The position numbers and the translations under genes are program-made. From Cercis canadensis (lineage: Eukaryota > Streptophyta > Magnoliopsida > Fabales > Fabaceae), in the NCBI GenBank assembly GCA_003255065.1, contig QAOA01007064.1, forward strand, positions 114,543-178,542: 64,000 bases of DNA, given 5' to 3'. The notes under the pieces are model-generated. The model was not told where the DNA came from and ran no database searches. It saw only the letters and a list, made by a program, of their open reading frames with translations. The first letter of the stretch is position 1. Each line of letters starts with the position of its first letter. Positions 11,161 to 23,160 of the stretch are shown here, piece after piece.

Positions 11161-12554
11161 TGATAAACGTAATTTTTATACATTAGTTAACTCTCATTTT
11201 TAGTCTCTTAAACCTCTTATGTGCTTAATTGATTGGGCTTGACCACATTTTATAAGTTTGGGTTCCAATTGGAGTTAATTGTATTTTTCAACATTATTAG
11301 AAATTTGACACTGCTTCTGTATTTTGGATATAACTTGAGTTCTGGACATCTGATAATCATGAATCTTACCTTGTAAGAAAGCTGAGAGAAATCTCTATAA
11401 CTGTTATTCAGAGCTCCAAGGCTGATTTGGGTGTTCAGTGGGCCATATTAAACCTGGAAGTTAGAACAAAGATGCTGTCATTGGATCATTGGATTGGGCC
11501 ATAAATTGGTTTGTGGGTATCTTATGGACCCAAAAACAATGTCGTTTGACAGCTGAGACATAAATATTCAACTCTTCTACAGACTACTTATCCAAACTAT
11601 GGTGTTTTTTATGGTGTTAGCACCCCTTGAAGTCGGCTGATGAGTCTAGAGAGCTGTTAAGAGTAAATTGAACATAACTCTCTCATCCTAAGCCCGATTA
11701 AGGAAAATTCGGTGTCCAATTAAAGCTAATAGAAAGAGGATTAATTCTAACCTAGGGGAAGTCTTAGAATTAAGATATTTTGGGTGGTTACAAGGATGGA
11801 GAGCAGAGGACGTAAAAAGCAATTTTTCATTCTCAATTGAGCAATTTTTCCTCTCCTCTTTCTGGAGGTTCTCTTTTCCTTTTATATGTAATGAATTCTT
11901 CCTTCTCATTCATGGAAGGCTAGACCTTTAACCAATCCAGGTTTTGACTATCTTGATGTTTAATTCTGAGATTATGTTTTAATTGTTTTGCATTCAGTTA
12001 TTAATCAAATTTATTTCCTTCATTTTGTTTAATTTTGATTTAGTTGCTTAATTTGATTGGGATGTTCATGTGATAATTGCGTAAATTTCATGTGTTAAAA
12101 GAGGATTGCAAAGATTAAACAATGTTTCCAAGGTGTTTGACAAATTGTTTAGCTTGGTTGGATTATGGTTTTTAGGATAATTTGGAATTAAATGGATGCT
12201 TGATTTGTTTAATCTTAGTTGGCCGAATTCTGGATGTTTATCCAGTAGAGGATCCATGGATCATCTTGAGGCTTCTTGATGTGATCTAAGGCCGAGAATT
12301 AGGTTAGTGATTGAATGAATCCACTGTAATTAAGGATGTATTAAAATCAAGATTGGTTAATTCCCTGGATTTGATGTTTATAATTGTTTTTTGTTGATTA
12401 AATATGCAAAACCTTTCCACCTGTTGGTTAACATCCTAATTTGATTTCGTTATTAGAGTGATCCAAGGGGTCAACCCAGTGTTACCTTATACTGCAAGTA
12501 GTCTTGGTGAACCGGCTATAAATAGATATAATTTGATAACGTCGGCAGCTATCA
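11161..12554 (+). repeat. Athila-like LTR, plus orientation
   Basis: A 1394-bp LTR from TGATAAACG to GGCAGCTATCA. It matches the solo LTR split between 26233-26998 and 37263-37913 over its whole length, and it matches the reverse complement of 1432-2860. With 10202-11160 it forms the 3' end of a plus-strand copy. The bases after it (CCCAC) have no partner that I can find, so no target duplication is called. Confidence 0.85.
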
Positions 12555-13508
12555 CCCACTTCACTTTCTCTATCCATGTTGAAAAACTGAAAATTTGTTA
12601 ATAAGGAAAACCTCACAGTACTCTCTCACATGTTTGTACTCAATCAATGTCACTCACACTCATGTTTATAGCACTAATGCCTTTTATCCTCTATTGATCT
12701 CACATTTTTTCCTTTTATCACTCTTAGTTTCCTTTCTTTGGTTCTTTATCGAACTAGGTAAACACAACCAAGAGCAAGGCCTTGTGACAATCTCCAAAGC
12801 CAATCAATCACCCACAAGAATGGAAGAGTATGACACATGCACAAAGGAAGACAAATAGCACAAGAACAGAGGGAATAAACTTCAAGAACAAAGATAATTT
12901 GAACTCAACACCGTATAAGATATACAAGTAAGAAGAACTCATTTAACAAGGCACTTGGGAATTAAAACCAAAATGCAACAGAATTTTCTAATTTTTAAGT
13001 TAATCCAACAAATTTCAAACATAATTTGAAGAATTAGGGAAATCTCAACTCAAGGACTATCTCATGAGGTATCAAACAACTCAAAGGACATTTAATTTCA
13101 CACTTTTGCATCTATTCCATAATTTTTTTTTGCACGAATTTCTAAATTTTTTTCTCAAGAATACTTTGAATGTTTATTCTTCTCTTCAAATATGCCTAGT
13201 TTCTTTTAAACTATTGATGCAACCATATCTTCACATGACATGCACAAGAGAGAATTCTACATCCCTAAAATGGATACACAAGGAAAAACTACAAAAACTA
13301 AAAAAGAAACACACCCAAATGGAGCCTTATGGGCAGTTACAAGGGACACAAAAGGAAAAAATAGAAAAGTGGCCCATAAATATTTTTTTCAGCAAATCAA
13401 AGATCAAGAAAAGAAGAAACTAGGAAAAACAATTAAGAACAAGAATGAAATTAGAAAATTAAAATGAATAATCGAACCTTGATTAGAACCACGAGCTCTG
13501 ATACTAAA
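12555..13508 (-). mobile_element. Leader of a minus-strand chromovirus-like element
   Basis: This stretch lies between the Athila-like LTR and the primer site at 13493. It reads like the leader at 60122-61859 of the element at 56034-62771. Both contain AAACCTCAC, TGTCACTC, CACTC(A/G)TGTTT and GCCTTTT in the same order on the plus strand. The plus-strand open stretches at 12595-12858 and 13064-13467 overlap, show no motif and are probably chance. No gene is called. Confidence 0.5.
13493..13506 (-). promoter_or_regulatory. Primer-binding site, tRNA-Met type
   Basis: The plus strand reads GAGCTCTGATACTA, the complement of the tRNA-iMet type primer site TAGTATCAGAGCTC. It is two bases from the LTR at 13509, so the element runs on the minus strand. 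Confidence 0.75.
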
Positions 13509-14406
13509 TGATGCGAACCTCTAGGATTTGCCCAAGACCCAATCACGATTGGTAGAGATTCAAATGCCCGAAGAATGTTCAATCAAATTCATGAATTCAG
13601 AAAACACAAATTAAAGGACCTTAACCCATCACCTAGAGAGGTGAGAACCGAATGTTTAGAAATCGAGGCGTCACAATCAAGACGAGGATGAGAGGGAAAG
13701 TGATAAGCCGGAGAGAACTGCCATAAGAACCTAGGGTTCTTGATAAGTTCAGGAGTTCTTCAAAGGAACTAAGAAAGAAACCTTTCAATTTACCAAATTC
13801 TGAGTTATGACCACCACAAGGAGGTTGGTCTCCTTTTAAGGCAAAATAAAACCTAATTAACCTAATTGGGTAAAAGGGTCTAACCCAAATAAAAATACCC
13901 AAACACCTAATACAAGCCTAATACTAAAAGGGAAAATAACCTATGTTGAATATCATTAAAATGGGCCCACATTGGCCAAAATACAAAGCCAAACTTGGAG
14001 TATTGGCCAAAACATGCACAATGGGAAAATGCTCCAAGTGCTGTGGCACTGACTCTCTAGTTGCTAGGGCGCTGCGGCACTGGGTGTCTGACGTTGTGGC
14101 ACTAGTCTTGCTGGAACTCTAAGCAGGCTAGCCAAAGTTGCAGCATTGTGGTGTTGAAGGATGAGCACTATGGCACTGCCAGTGTTGCTCTCTTCCTGCA
14201 TTTCACCCCTCAAAGCCCAAATCAAGCACACGATCCCTAAATCCTCATGCCTTGCTTCTTGGCTAGTAACTTGGGTGTCAATCCTTTTAATTAATCCACT
14301 CAAGGTAGCTTGCATCTTCTTAGCTCGAGCTCTTGTGATTGGTTCTCCATGAATGTGCAAAGGATCACTTTGAGTCTTGTGTAGAGTCTTGTCATGATTC
14401 TCATCA
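13509..14406 (-). repeat. Chromovirus-like LTR with the end of a pol reading frame inside
   Basis: The 898-bp LTR runs TGATGCGAACC to TTCTCATCA. A second copy is the solo LTR at 54507-55339, which shares the blocks GTGATAAGC, CTTGATAAGTT, AGTTCTTCAAAG and the CTGCGGC stretch in order. The outer part on the minus strand encodes EPITRARAKKMQATLSGLI, a conserved C-terminal motif of plant chromovirus-type polyproteins. The 3' end of the coding region thus seems to run into the LTR, as is known for some plant chromoviruses such as CRM. Fossil. Confidence 0.7.
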
Positions 14407-15387
14407 TATATGGAGGGAAATCTTGAATAGCACATATGCTTTTGGAGTTTGGCAAATTGAAATGATAGAAACTTGAAGCACTCAATGAGGCTTGGTCACT
14501 CTTCATTTTGTGTTATATTTGGATCATACATTTTAATTAGGTCATACATTGACATTCATTTAGGTATCTATCTGTGTCACATGGTATTTGTAAACCCCTT
14601 CACTTACCATAGGAGGATTGATCGAGTCTGATTCCTTTATGGAATAGCTTTCTTTATCAAACTTAGGTGAAAGTAGCGCCACCTTGAATGGTGCTTTATG
14701 CAAGAAAGAGGTGGAAGGATTTAGGAATTCATTAGAGGCATGTATTGCATATTTTCTTTCTTGTTAGTTTCATAATGTTTGCTCAAGATTGCGCTCTTTG
14801 ATAAAGCCTAGTTGGAATTTTGGGCTAGAGCCATGATTGATTTATTTTTCTAAACTCTTTTTCAATTTTTTTTTTTTAAATCGAACTATGCAGACTTTGA
14901 TCCTATCCAGTGGGTACGTAGGCATTTGAGGGGAAGCGAGTCAAGTCAAACTTTCAAATAACTTCCCCATTTCATTTAACTTCTAGTTTTCAAGAAAAGA
15001 TAAAAACCAAAGGCTCTAAGCCTCTCTTTTTCACTTGTTTTGGCTCAATGTCAAATTCTACTTCCCTTCGCTCTATGCCACTCTATTTTATTTGTTTTTG
15101 GCTCTAAGCTGTCAATGACCCAATGTGATCAAGTTTTCTTTTTCATTGCTTTCAAACTCTTTTTTAGAACTACGAGGGCTCTGATTCCTCCTGGAGGATA
15201 CGTAGCCACCTACAAAAATTGTAGGGCAACCCACTTTTGTAAATATTATATTTTTCTCCTTATTTTAAAATTGTAAATATCAGCATAATTTTATAGGGAT
15301 AATTCAAATACATAATGGCAAAATCATCTTCACATAATTAATTTCGAGTACCCGTATTTCATATGAGTGTTGTAGAGTGCCTAACAT
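14407..15387 (+). mobile_element. Tat/Retand-like LTR or leader sequence, left part
   Basis: Two short signatures common in plant Tat/Retand LTRs are visible: GGGTACGTAGGCATTTGAGG near 14912 and CTCCTGGAGGATACGTAGCC near 15188. The block ends in GAGTGCCTAACAT and continues after the hAT-like insertion as CCTAATACCTTCCCCACACA. On the opposite strand at 47980-48010 the same junction occurs uninterrupted (GGGAAAGGTGTTAGACACCCC). The left boundary is uncertain; 14407-14840 shows no recognisable feature. No gene. Confidence 0.45.
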
Positions 15388-17438
15388 TAGGGGTGTAAGC
15401 CAAACCAGTCAAATCGACTGAACTAAACCGAACTGAATTGGAGGGAAACCCAACCAAACCGAGTGGGTCAGTCCGGTTCTTGGTTTGATTTTTTGAAAAA
15501 CCGATGGGTCGGTTCGGTTCTCGATTTCAGTGAATGAAAACCAAGCTTAAACCGAACCAAACCGAGGCTTCCAATAAAACATCATTTTGCCGAATTTCCT
15601 AAGATCTTAAGTCTCCTTTCTCCCCATCTCCCTCTTACTCGGTCTCCTCTCCTTTGCAAAACCAGTAAGTCTCCTTAATCCCTATCATTCTCTGACAGTC
15701 CCTTGACTCCTTTCACTCTTGGTCTCGACAGTGGCTCTTCCTTCATTCTCCGACGTCGCTGCCTCGCTGTCACAAGTGAGATATGCTTCTCCATTATTCT
15801 GTTTCTGTGTGGTTCTTCGGCTCTATTTCTATGCTTCTTGCTCAATGAATGCTCTCGAATGTGGGTGTCGGTCATTGATATTAAAATTTCAAACATATGA
15901 TTACAAAAAAGTGAATTTGATTGCAGATTGTGCTTGCTTACTTGGATTATTCTTTTATGCTTTTAAATTCTTTTCAGACATAAGATATTACCTAAGAACT
16001 TCTGTTGCTGTTTAACATCCTCCAACCCTTATGATTTTGCTTATTTTTGCATGATTTTATGGGTTTTTTTTACATTTTTTTGAGAAAGTTTTGATTTTAT
16101 ATACCAGAGCTTTGTCCTTTCTTTTGAACTAAAAAGGAGTTGATAATCTTGCAACAAATTCACTATTCTTTAATCTCATTTCTCATTGCAACAGAAAATT
16201 AATAGGGATGTTAAAGGTGTTTCTCTAAGTAGCCACATTGCATGCATAGTGTTACAGCTCATTTAGACTAAAAATCAATGTATTTTTTTTCGTTAATGGA
16301 AGAAAGCATAAGCTTGAAATTGTGCATTACAAGAACCCCTTGTTTTATTTTCTATATATTTAGAGTCCCCAAAGAGAAAAAGGCAAGGTTTAGTAACCAC
16401 GCAAGATAGCTACACTGCAAATCTAGTGGACATTTTGGATCTTTGGTAAATAGAAGGAAGCTAGAAATCTCAAAATTGGGGATGGGAAGAGATTGAAATG
16501 TGTGTTTCTTCATTCTAATTTTAGTCATAGTCTATGTATCAAAGGTCTTTTTTCTTTTCTGTTTTTGGTCTTTATCAACAGCTTGAAGTGAGAAATTGAT
16601 TTATGTGGTTAAAAGTGCTTGGCATTATTTTGTAGACACAAGATCATAGAGTAGAATGAGTCATGTGGCCCACCTGCTATGAAAGAGTTGGCATTGGGAT
16701 GATCTGCATTAACCATTGTGTTACTTATATTGTGCCCCTACCTGCAATCCTTTATATTTAAAATATTTTTTAGGAAAAAAAGGGTCCACTTTAATGCTAG
16801 TTATGTAAATGGGGGAAGGAGGAGAGAAAATGGAGTTAGTTCATGTAAATGATTCTTGTTAGTGCATTTGTATTCTATAGTAAGATAATTTGGAAAATAG
16901 ATAATAGTTTTTTTATTTTTATTTTTGACTGACTTTGTTTTTTTTTTTTCTTTAATGTTTATCAAAGTTTATTTGATAAAGGGATATTGGTTTTTGAGGT
17001 CAGATTGGGATTGGGATTGGAAGTTTTCTAATAAAGGGTATGCTGTAGAAGTTTAATCAACATTAGAATTTGGAAGAACTTGCTACATTTTATTTATCTT
17101 CTTAGGTTTCTTTTGCAGATTTGATATTTATTTAGTGATTTGCTGCCCTTGCTGATTTCCTGTGCATTGGGATACTTAGTTTGTATTCCTTTTTGCTGAT
17201 TTGCCAAGTGTTTACATTTTTTCGTGACTTTGTGAGATTTGATTTTCAACTATCTGTTAGCTTCGGTTTATGGTTGTCTTCTTGTTCATATTTGGAAAAA
17301 TGGCTTGCGAAAATTTTCTATTAAGAACTGAACCGAACCGAACTAAGTTTGGCCAGTTTGGTTTGCTCTAAAAAATTTCAAAAACCGAACCAAGATGATT
17401 TGGTCGGTTTTGGGTGTAAAGAGGACCTTACACCCCTA
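15388..17438. mobile_element. hAT-like non-autonomous DNA transposon, about 2.05 kb
   Basis: The ends are perfect 12-bp inverted repeats, TAGGGGTGTAAG and CTTACACCCCTA. They are flanked by near-identical 8-bp sequences, CCTAACAT (15380-15387) and CCTAATAC (17439-17446). The 8-bp duplication and TAGGGGTG ends fit the hAT superfamily. The subterminal 150 bp on each side are full of AACCGAACC/GGTTCGGTT motifs in opposite orientation, the kind of array hAT transposases bind. No transposase is seen. The inside (about 15600-17280) is T-rich and intron-like, with a CT-rich start and a possible splice donor (CACAAGTGAGAT near 15772). It may be a captured host gene fragment. Confidence 0.6.
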
Positions 17439-17700
17439 CCTAATACCTTCCCCACACACAAACTAACTCTCGAATCATCTTTAGTTCACATGCCATTTTT
17501 TTAAAATTCAAAATAGGTTTTCCAATTATTCTTCATTTTTCTTAATACAATTGATGACAACTTCAAGTTTTTTTTGGAAAACTAATCTTTTTTAAAAGTC
17601 CACCATTCGTGTCGCGGGGACCTTCGGATACGTTGTGACAGGGGTTAAATTAGCCTTGCAAGAAATCAGCCCCCCACCCCATGAAGATACTATAACCATT
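17439..17700 (+). mobile_element. Tat/Retand-like LTR sequence, right part
   Basis: Continues the block broken by the hAT-like element: TTCCCCACACACAAACTAACTCTCGAATC. Further on, GGGGACCTTCGGATACGTTGTGACA at about 17617-17641 matches the reverse complement of 47830-47860 (TGTCACAACGTACCCGAAGGTCGC). So the left copy is in plus orientation and the right copy in minus. The end near 17700 is a guess. Confidence 0.5.
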
Positions 17701-18187
17701 TTAATTTTTCCATTGATTATATACCATCAAATGTGGGATTTACACAATAGATTCGATTTGGAGAGGTAGCGTATCAAAGCAAAAAAACAAAAACAAAGAG
17801 TCAAATAACAAAAAATGGAATAAAATGCATATATTAGGCTAATTGTGGTCATTTTTATTGTGATTTACTTCTAATCAAATAAGTTACATGGGTATTATAC
17901 ACCATAGCAATTAGCCTACTCTTCTACAATAACACCATTTGATATATAGTTAAAAAAAAAAAAAAAAAGAACTTTGCTTCCACCATGCTAAAAAAGGATT
18001 GCATCTCCCTCTTCTATATCATTGTTTTCTAAAAATTGAGCCAATCCGTTGCCGAACTTATAGGTGATATGCACCTAGAACTGGATGCACATCACTCTAA
18101 CCTTCCAATAGTTAGTCCCCCATTATGATTTCAAATACCATATATCCTCCACATCTCGTGTGAGATTTCAAACTCATCCAAAATTCC
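17701..18187. other. Unassigned AT-rich DNA
   Basis: I see nothing that can be supported as a gene. There is a run of A at 17951-17969. A stretch resembling a short exon or UTR (CATCTCGTGTGAGATTTC near 18151) is too short to call. Confidence 0.4.
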
Positions 18188-18710
18188 CTAAGAAACAAAC
18201 CAAAAAAAAAAATGAATAGGTAAAATGAAACCAACCCCAACCGGTGATCTAATAGGGAAAAGAAAAAGAATACAATCATCATCAATGGGTATTATTTCTA
18301 CCATGATTTTGTTACTAATCACATCATGTGTGATCTCCACAGCAAATGATTCTTCATCCGTCAAAGTAGCGTGTGCATATTCAAAACTCCACGTATCTTC
18401 CAAATGAGCTTGTTCTTTCTCATCCAATATAAAGGGGAAAGGCCATTGCACATTGCTTCCTTGTCTTTACTATCCTTACTAACCTATAGCAGAAAAAAGA
18501 AGTATGAACATCTTGCTTTTATAAATATTAGGAGAAAATCGAGTAATTCTCAAACTACATCAATAACAAAATAAAACATACCTCAAGTGATAAATATAGA
18601 TGATTTTGTGATTTTGAAGAGAACCAAAAGCATTGATATGATGGAGAAGAGCAGACAACACATGTAAAGGCCCCCTAATCCCTTGTCAATCTATTTATAC
18701 TGAATGCAAT
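18188..18710 (-). other. Possible small host transcription unit, minus strand
   Basis: The minus strand shows a canonical TATA box (AGTATAAATAGATT, about 18690-18703). Downstream are a C/T-rich leader, a possible splice donor (GAG|GTATGTTTT, near 18580), a possible acceptor (TTTTTCTGCTATAG, near 18486) and an open stretch of about 90 codons to 18188. That stretch contains DEKEQAHLEDTWSFEYAHA and EITHDVISNKIMVEIIPIDDD. It has no ATG near its start (the first start-like codon is GTG at 18451), so it would have to be a later exon or a decayed gene. I do not recognise the protein. The acidic, low-repeat composition differs from the surrounding transposon debris. Chance cannot be excluded. Confidence 0.25.
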
Positions 18711-19466
18711 GCACTAAGCAAGAAATGATTCATTTAAATGACAAATATGGATATTGATGGCCGACTCAAGTCTAATTAGGTTTGATTTGTGACAAATATC
18801 TAAAATCTCTCCAATTAATAATCATGCACATTTCAAATTTTAATCAAAAAATGTTTCCCTTAAATTTGTAAGTTTTAGTTAAAATTCATTATATTAAGGA
18901 ATAGTTAATTGATGCATTGAATGCCATGAATTTACCTTTTTTTTAATAGAGTTTTTAATTCACTCACACACATGCTTTGATATGTTAATTATTTATAAAA
19001 TTATTGGATTTCTATGTGCTAATTATGGAAGTTAATTAATTCCACCAAATTTAATTGTATTTTCATAATTTTCAAATATGAAAAAAAGCGTAGGAAATTT
19101 TTTAAATGATTTTAAATACTTCTCTGTAAAAGAAGTTACAAAGCAAGCCATTTTTCCTCAATTGATTGGTTAGAGAGGGCCACTTGTGAAATCCACAATA
19201 GGTATCTTCCTTTTTAAACATATAAGATATTGATTATCAGAGTAAGTTATATAGAAAAATATAATATAGAATATGTAAATATAATAATTCAAATTTATTT
19301 GCTAGTAAACCTTCTTGATTTCTTTAATTTGGGTTAGAGATCTTCTATCTCTCATTGAAAAAAAACTCAATTTCAATAGGCATATTTGGAAGACAGTTGA
19401 ATACATTTGATAGATAATGTCTCTTTCTTATTTTTCAACCTTATGACAATAGATAATAGTTGTAAG
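18711..19466. other. AT-rich DNA without a recognisable gene
   Basis: Both strands are dense in stop codons. It is the immediate left flank of the Ivana-like element. No repeat ends, tRNA or coding motif seen. Confidence 0.5.
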
Positions 19467-19693
19467 TGATAATGAATCTAGTTCAAACATATTCAAAGTC
19501 AAAGCCACAACAACCTCCTAAAACTAAGTCACAACAGTTGTATAGTTTATTATATAGGTTTTGAATATTTTTGTAAAGTTGTTACAACACAATAAATTTG
19601 AATTATAAGTAGCTATATTGTAATTTTATATATTGACCACATATCAATACAATCTAATGATCTTCCCAAATTATTATCTTTCTAGTTTATGCA
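19467..19693 (+). repeat. Left LTR of the Ivana-like element
   Basis: TGATAATGAATC to TTTATGCA, 227 bp. It matches 47225-47452 almost end to end (for example AACAACCTCCTAAAACTAAG and GTAAAGTTGTTACAACACAA). It is followed at 19696 by TGGTATAAGAGC, a tRNA-Met type primer site. Confidence 0.85.
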
Positions 19694-19695
19694 CA

Positions 19696-20040
19696 TGGTA
19701 TAAGAGCTTCCAGCTCAATATCATTTTTTTTCATTGTCTTAGCTATGACTTCCATCAACACTATTTCTTCTTCCTTTCTCCTTGTTGTTGTCACCCCATC
19801 CATTACTCTTACCCATTTATCACTCAAATTAAATCACCAATTAAGCCTCTTGGCACTGATGCTTTGTTTTATGGTCAGGACCTTATGCCTTTTCTTGATG
19901 GGATTAAACCATGAATCTCCCCTACCATTTTAACCAATGGTATTGCTCAACCTAATTCTAGGTAGTACCCATTATCATCATCTCCCTGTTTAGCCTATTA
20001 CATCAAATCCTCTTCCTCTAGATTGTCATAAATAGATTGT
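19696..20040 (+). pseudogene. Primer site and start of copia gag
   Basis: TGGTATAAGAGC at 19696-19707 is a slightly decayed tRNA-iMet primer site. Downstream of it the sequence shows the usual Ser/Pro/His-rich beginning of a copia gag and then LGTDALFYGQDLMPFLDG near 19850, in the position of the gag substrate block. Fossil, broken. Confidence 0.55.
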
Positions 20041-20446
20041 GTCTTCGGTTTGCAGTTTCACAATAAAATCTCATAATCATGGCTCGTGAAGTTCAAAATA
20101 CAACAGTTTGTACTGAATAACTAAGGGAGTGCATCAATGAAAGCAAAATTAATAGTGAAAATGGTATAAGAATAAGAGGTCAAGCATAATGTGAATCAAC
20201 ACTTTGAAGTATGACATGAATTAAAATTTTAGGTGATAGAATACACATTCAATTGTGCACATGATAATTAAGAGATATGTTATACTATTGTATTATGGTT
20301 GAGAAGATGGCAATAACGGGGGAAGCAGGTAAGCATATACCATTATAGTACTAGAAATTACCTCAAGTCCTTCCTTTTCTTGTCCTGTTCCTTGCTCTAT
20401 TATGTTTAACTCTCTCTTTGGCGTAATGCATAGCCAAATACATATG
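20041..20446. other. Unassigned stretch left of the SIRE-like element
   Basis: No motif recognised. It may be decayed Ivana gag or another small insertion. The matching right-hand flank (41725-42640) does not help to assign it. Confidence 0.4.
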
Positions 20447-21685
20447 TGTTAGCCCTACAGTCCTCCAACATCAGTTTTAATGATAACAAATGAACTAAAT
20501 TGTTATTGACACTAACTTGGTTGTTTAAGTATGTATTTAGTGATAGGTTAGTATTGATCTTAGGTCTGGCATGAAACAAGTTTTGCAACCAAAGAAGCAA
20601 GTTTACAAGAAAAACTTGTTTTATTCAGTAAATACTGGTGATAAAGAAGAGTGAATTAGAAGATTTGCCCTTCATGCCAAGTCAGAAGTCCAGCCCATCA
20701 AATCAAAATCAGAGGCATGAAATTTGCACAATCAAGAAACATTAGAAGGAAGTGCAAAATCAAAATTCAAAAGAGAATAATTTCATCAAGTTAAAAAGGG
20801 AAGAATTCTTGAAGAATGAAAGTTTTGCAAGAAGAGATATTTTCTCTCTCAAATTTGATTGAATCAATACGTAGAAGAAGAGCTCAATTAACAATGGTCA
20901 TCCTCCACTCTTCTATGTATAAATATGAACACCCAAGGACTGGGAAAGTAAGAAGAGAAGCCATCAAGCAAGAACTATACTTTGTCATACAACTTGGTTT
21001 ATTCTCTTCTTTCAACTCTGTAATATCTTGTGAGAATTCTTATGAGAGTTGTTTTACTTTGGGGCTACATAGTTTTTTGGGATTACTATAACAGATTTCC
21101 AGTGGAAAATATGGGGGTGTAACCTCTGGTTTCTTTGTCAAAGGAAAATAGTTTATGGTGAGCTCTTAGGAAACTAGTTGAGAGAGGTTTCTGGTGAGTT
21201 TTTTGGAAATCAGTGTTGTAAGAAGCTTAGAGAAATAATCTCATTGCTTAGTGAAACCCCAGCCTTGGGAGAGTGGATGTAGGCCTTGATTTTGGTTGAA
21301 CCACTATAAAAACCTCTAGACTCACCTTCTTCTCTTTATCCTCCTTATATTTTGTTAACTAGTTTAATTCTGATGCTTGATGCTCTGGTTAATGATTTAT
21401 AATTTGATTCTATTGGATGCTTGCTGAGATAATTCCATTAGTAGGTTTATCACTTCCTAAGCCTTGAGAGATTCTATAATTCTAATTAAGTCTTTGGTTA
21501 TGATATGATATATGCATCCTTGGTGAAGTTTGCTTTGTCTTTTGATTACTAGGTCTCTAAAGAACAAGTTGCAAAACGAGTTCTAGGTCCCAGCTATTTG
21601 TTTCAAAAACAATTTTAATTAGTGAGTTTGCAATAAATTACTTTTATCTCCTATTCACTCCTCTAGGAGCATATATGTACTCTCA
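20447..21685 (+). repeat. Left LTR of the SIRE-like element
   Basis: TGTTAGCCC to TGTACTCTCA, 1239 bp. The first 355 bp match 41370-41724. The primer site (TTGGTATTAGAAC, 21687-21699) follows directly. The plus-strand open stretch 20816-21091 lies inside the LTR and is not a gene. Confidence 0.85.
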
Positions 21686-21766
21686 ATTGGTATTAGAACT
21701 TGGGCTCAATATTATAGGTTTAACCATCTTGAGTTAGGATCTAAAAGTTTATTTGTGTAGGTACCA

Positions 21767-23160
21767 TGAATATGCAAAGTATGGAAAGTGCATCTCATTC
21801 ATCCCACAAGTCACCATTCTTCAATGGTGAGAACTACTCATACTGGAAAGAAAGGATGTAGTCCTCAGAAATGGAATCACACAACCTATGAAGATAGTGG
21901 ATGGAGAAGAAGTTCCTAAGGAGAAGCATGAGTTCACTTAATAAGACAAGCTCCAATACACTCTTAATTCAAAGGCTAGATACAACATTGTGTGTGTTAT
22001 ATCACCTAAAGAATACGAGCATATAGCTTCCTGTAGCACAACAAATGAGATGTGGGATCGGCTCAAGTCAATTCATGAAGGAACAAGTCATGTAAAAGAG
22101 GCAAAAGTTGACATATATGGAGCTTAACATGAAATGTTTCACATGGAGTACGATGAAACATTGAAGTCCTTATTTGCTTGATTTCTCTGTATCATAAACA
22201 ACCTTAAATGACTCGGATGTGTATACACTCAAAAAGAACATATTCGAAAGCTATTAAGGTGCCTAACCGAAAAATAGGAATCAAAAGTCAAAGTTCTTCT
22301 TTAATATGCAGAGACTAATGAAATAATTGTTGACCAGCTGAGAGGGCAACTCGATACCCACCAAATGTTGCTATTCGAGAATAAGGCCCGCCTGGAAGAC
22401 AACAAGAAAAATAACCTAGCTTTAGCTAGTACTACACTAGGAACCAGTTCTCTTTCAATAAAACTAGTTTTCAGTGATGAAGTTGTAGCACTTGTCTCAA
22501 AGAAGTTTCTGAATATGATGAAAAGAAATTTCAACCAAGAAACGTAACAGCAGAAAATAGCAAGGATCTCATTGTCTGTTATGAATGCAAGAGATCGGGA
22601 TACATAAAACAAGAGTATCCCAATCTCAAGAAGAAGAAGTTTTACAGAAGAAGGAAGAAGAAGGCCATGATTTCCTCATGGAGTGACATAGAGTCAACCT
22701 CTGGAAGTGATGATTCTGATGAAGAAATCCTAGCCAACTTCTATTTTATGGCACGCATAGACTACTAGTAAAGAAAATCAAGAGGTAAGTGATTTTGACT
22801 TTGAACTTGGATCTCCCCCTACCTATGAAGAATTGAATAATGCCTTTGATGACCTAGCTCTTGATTATTCAAAGAGGCTTGCCAAGATTGAAGCCTTTAA
22901 GAAAATAATAAAGGAGCAGACAAAGGAAATGGAGTCCTTAGAAAAGCAATTATGATATTTTCAAAAAGTTCAAAGGTTTGTAGCAAGAGAATGTTTCTCT
23001 AAAGAAGAACAAATTGCTTACCCCATATGTCATTAAAGAAAATAATGATCTGAAAAAGAAAGTGAATGATCTGTCCAAGGATTTAGCTAGATTTGTCCAA
23101 GGACGTGGTAACTTGGACATTCTACTAGGAAGGTAGAGAGTGGGGCAATACAAAGTTGGG
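21767..23160 (+). pseudogene. SIRE-like gag
   Basis: Begins with an ATG and the block SPFFNGENYSYWKERM-like (21812-21860), the usual copia gag start. A CCHC zinc knuckle (CYECKRSGYIKQEYPN) lies near 22574, followed by a basic KKKK stretch and a long coiled-coil-like Lys/Glu-rich tail to about 23110. Gag forms the particle that packages the element RNA. Fossil, several breaks. Confidence 0.75.

Noticed and set aside
17940-17970. Run of A as a sign of a LINE or SINE tail
   Set aside because: No target duplication, no upstream LINE or SINE sequence and no internal promoter boxes could be seen.
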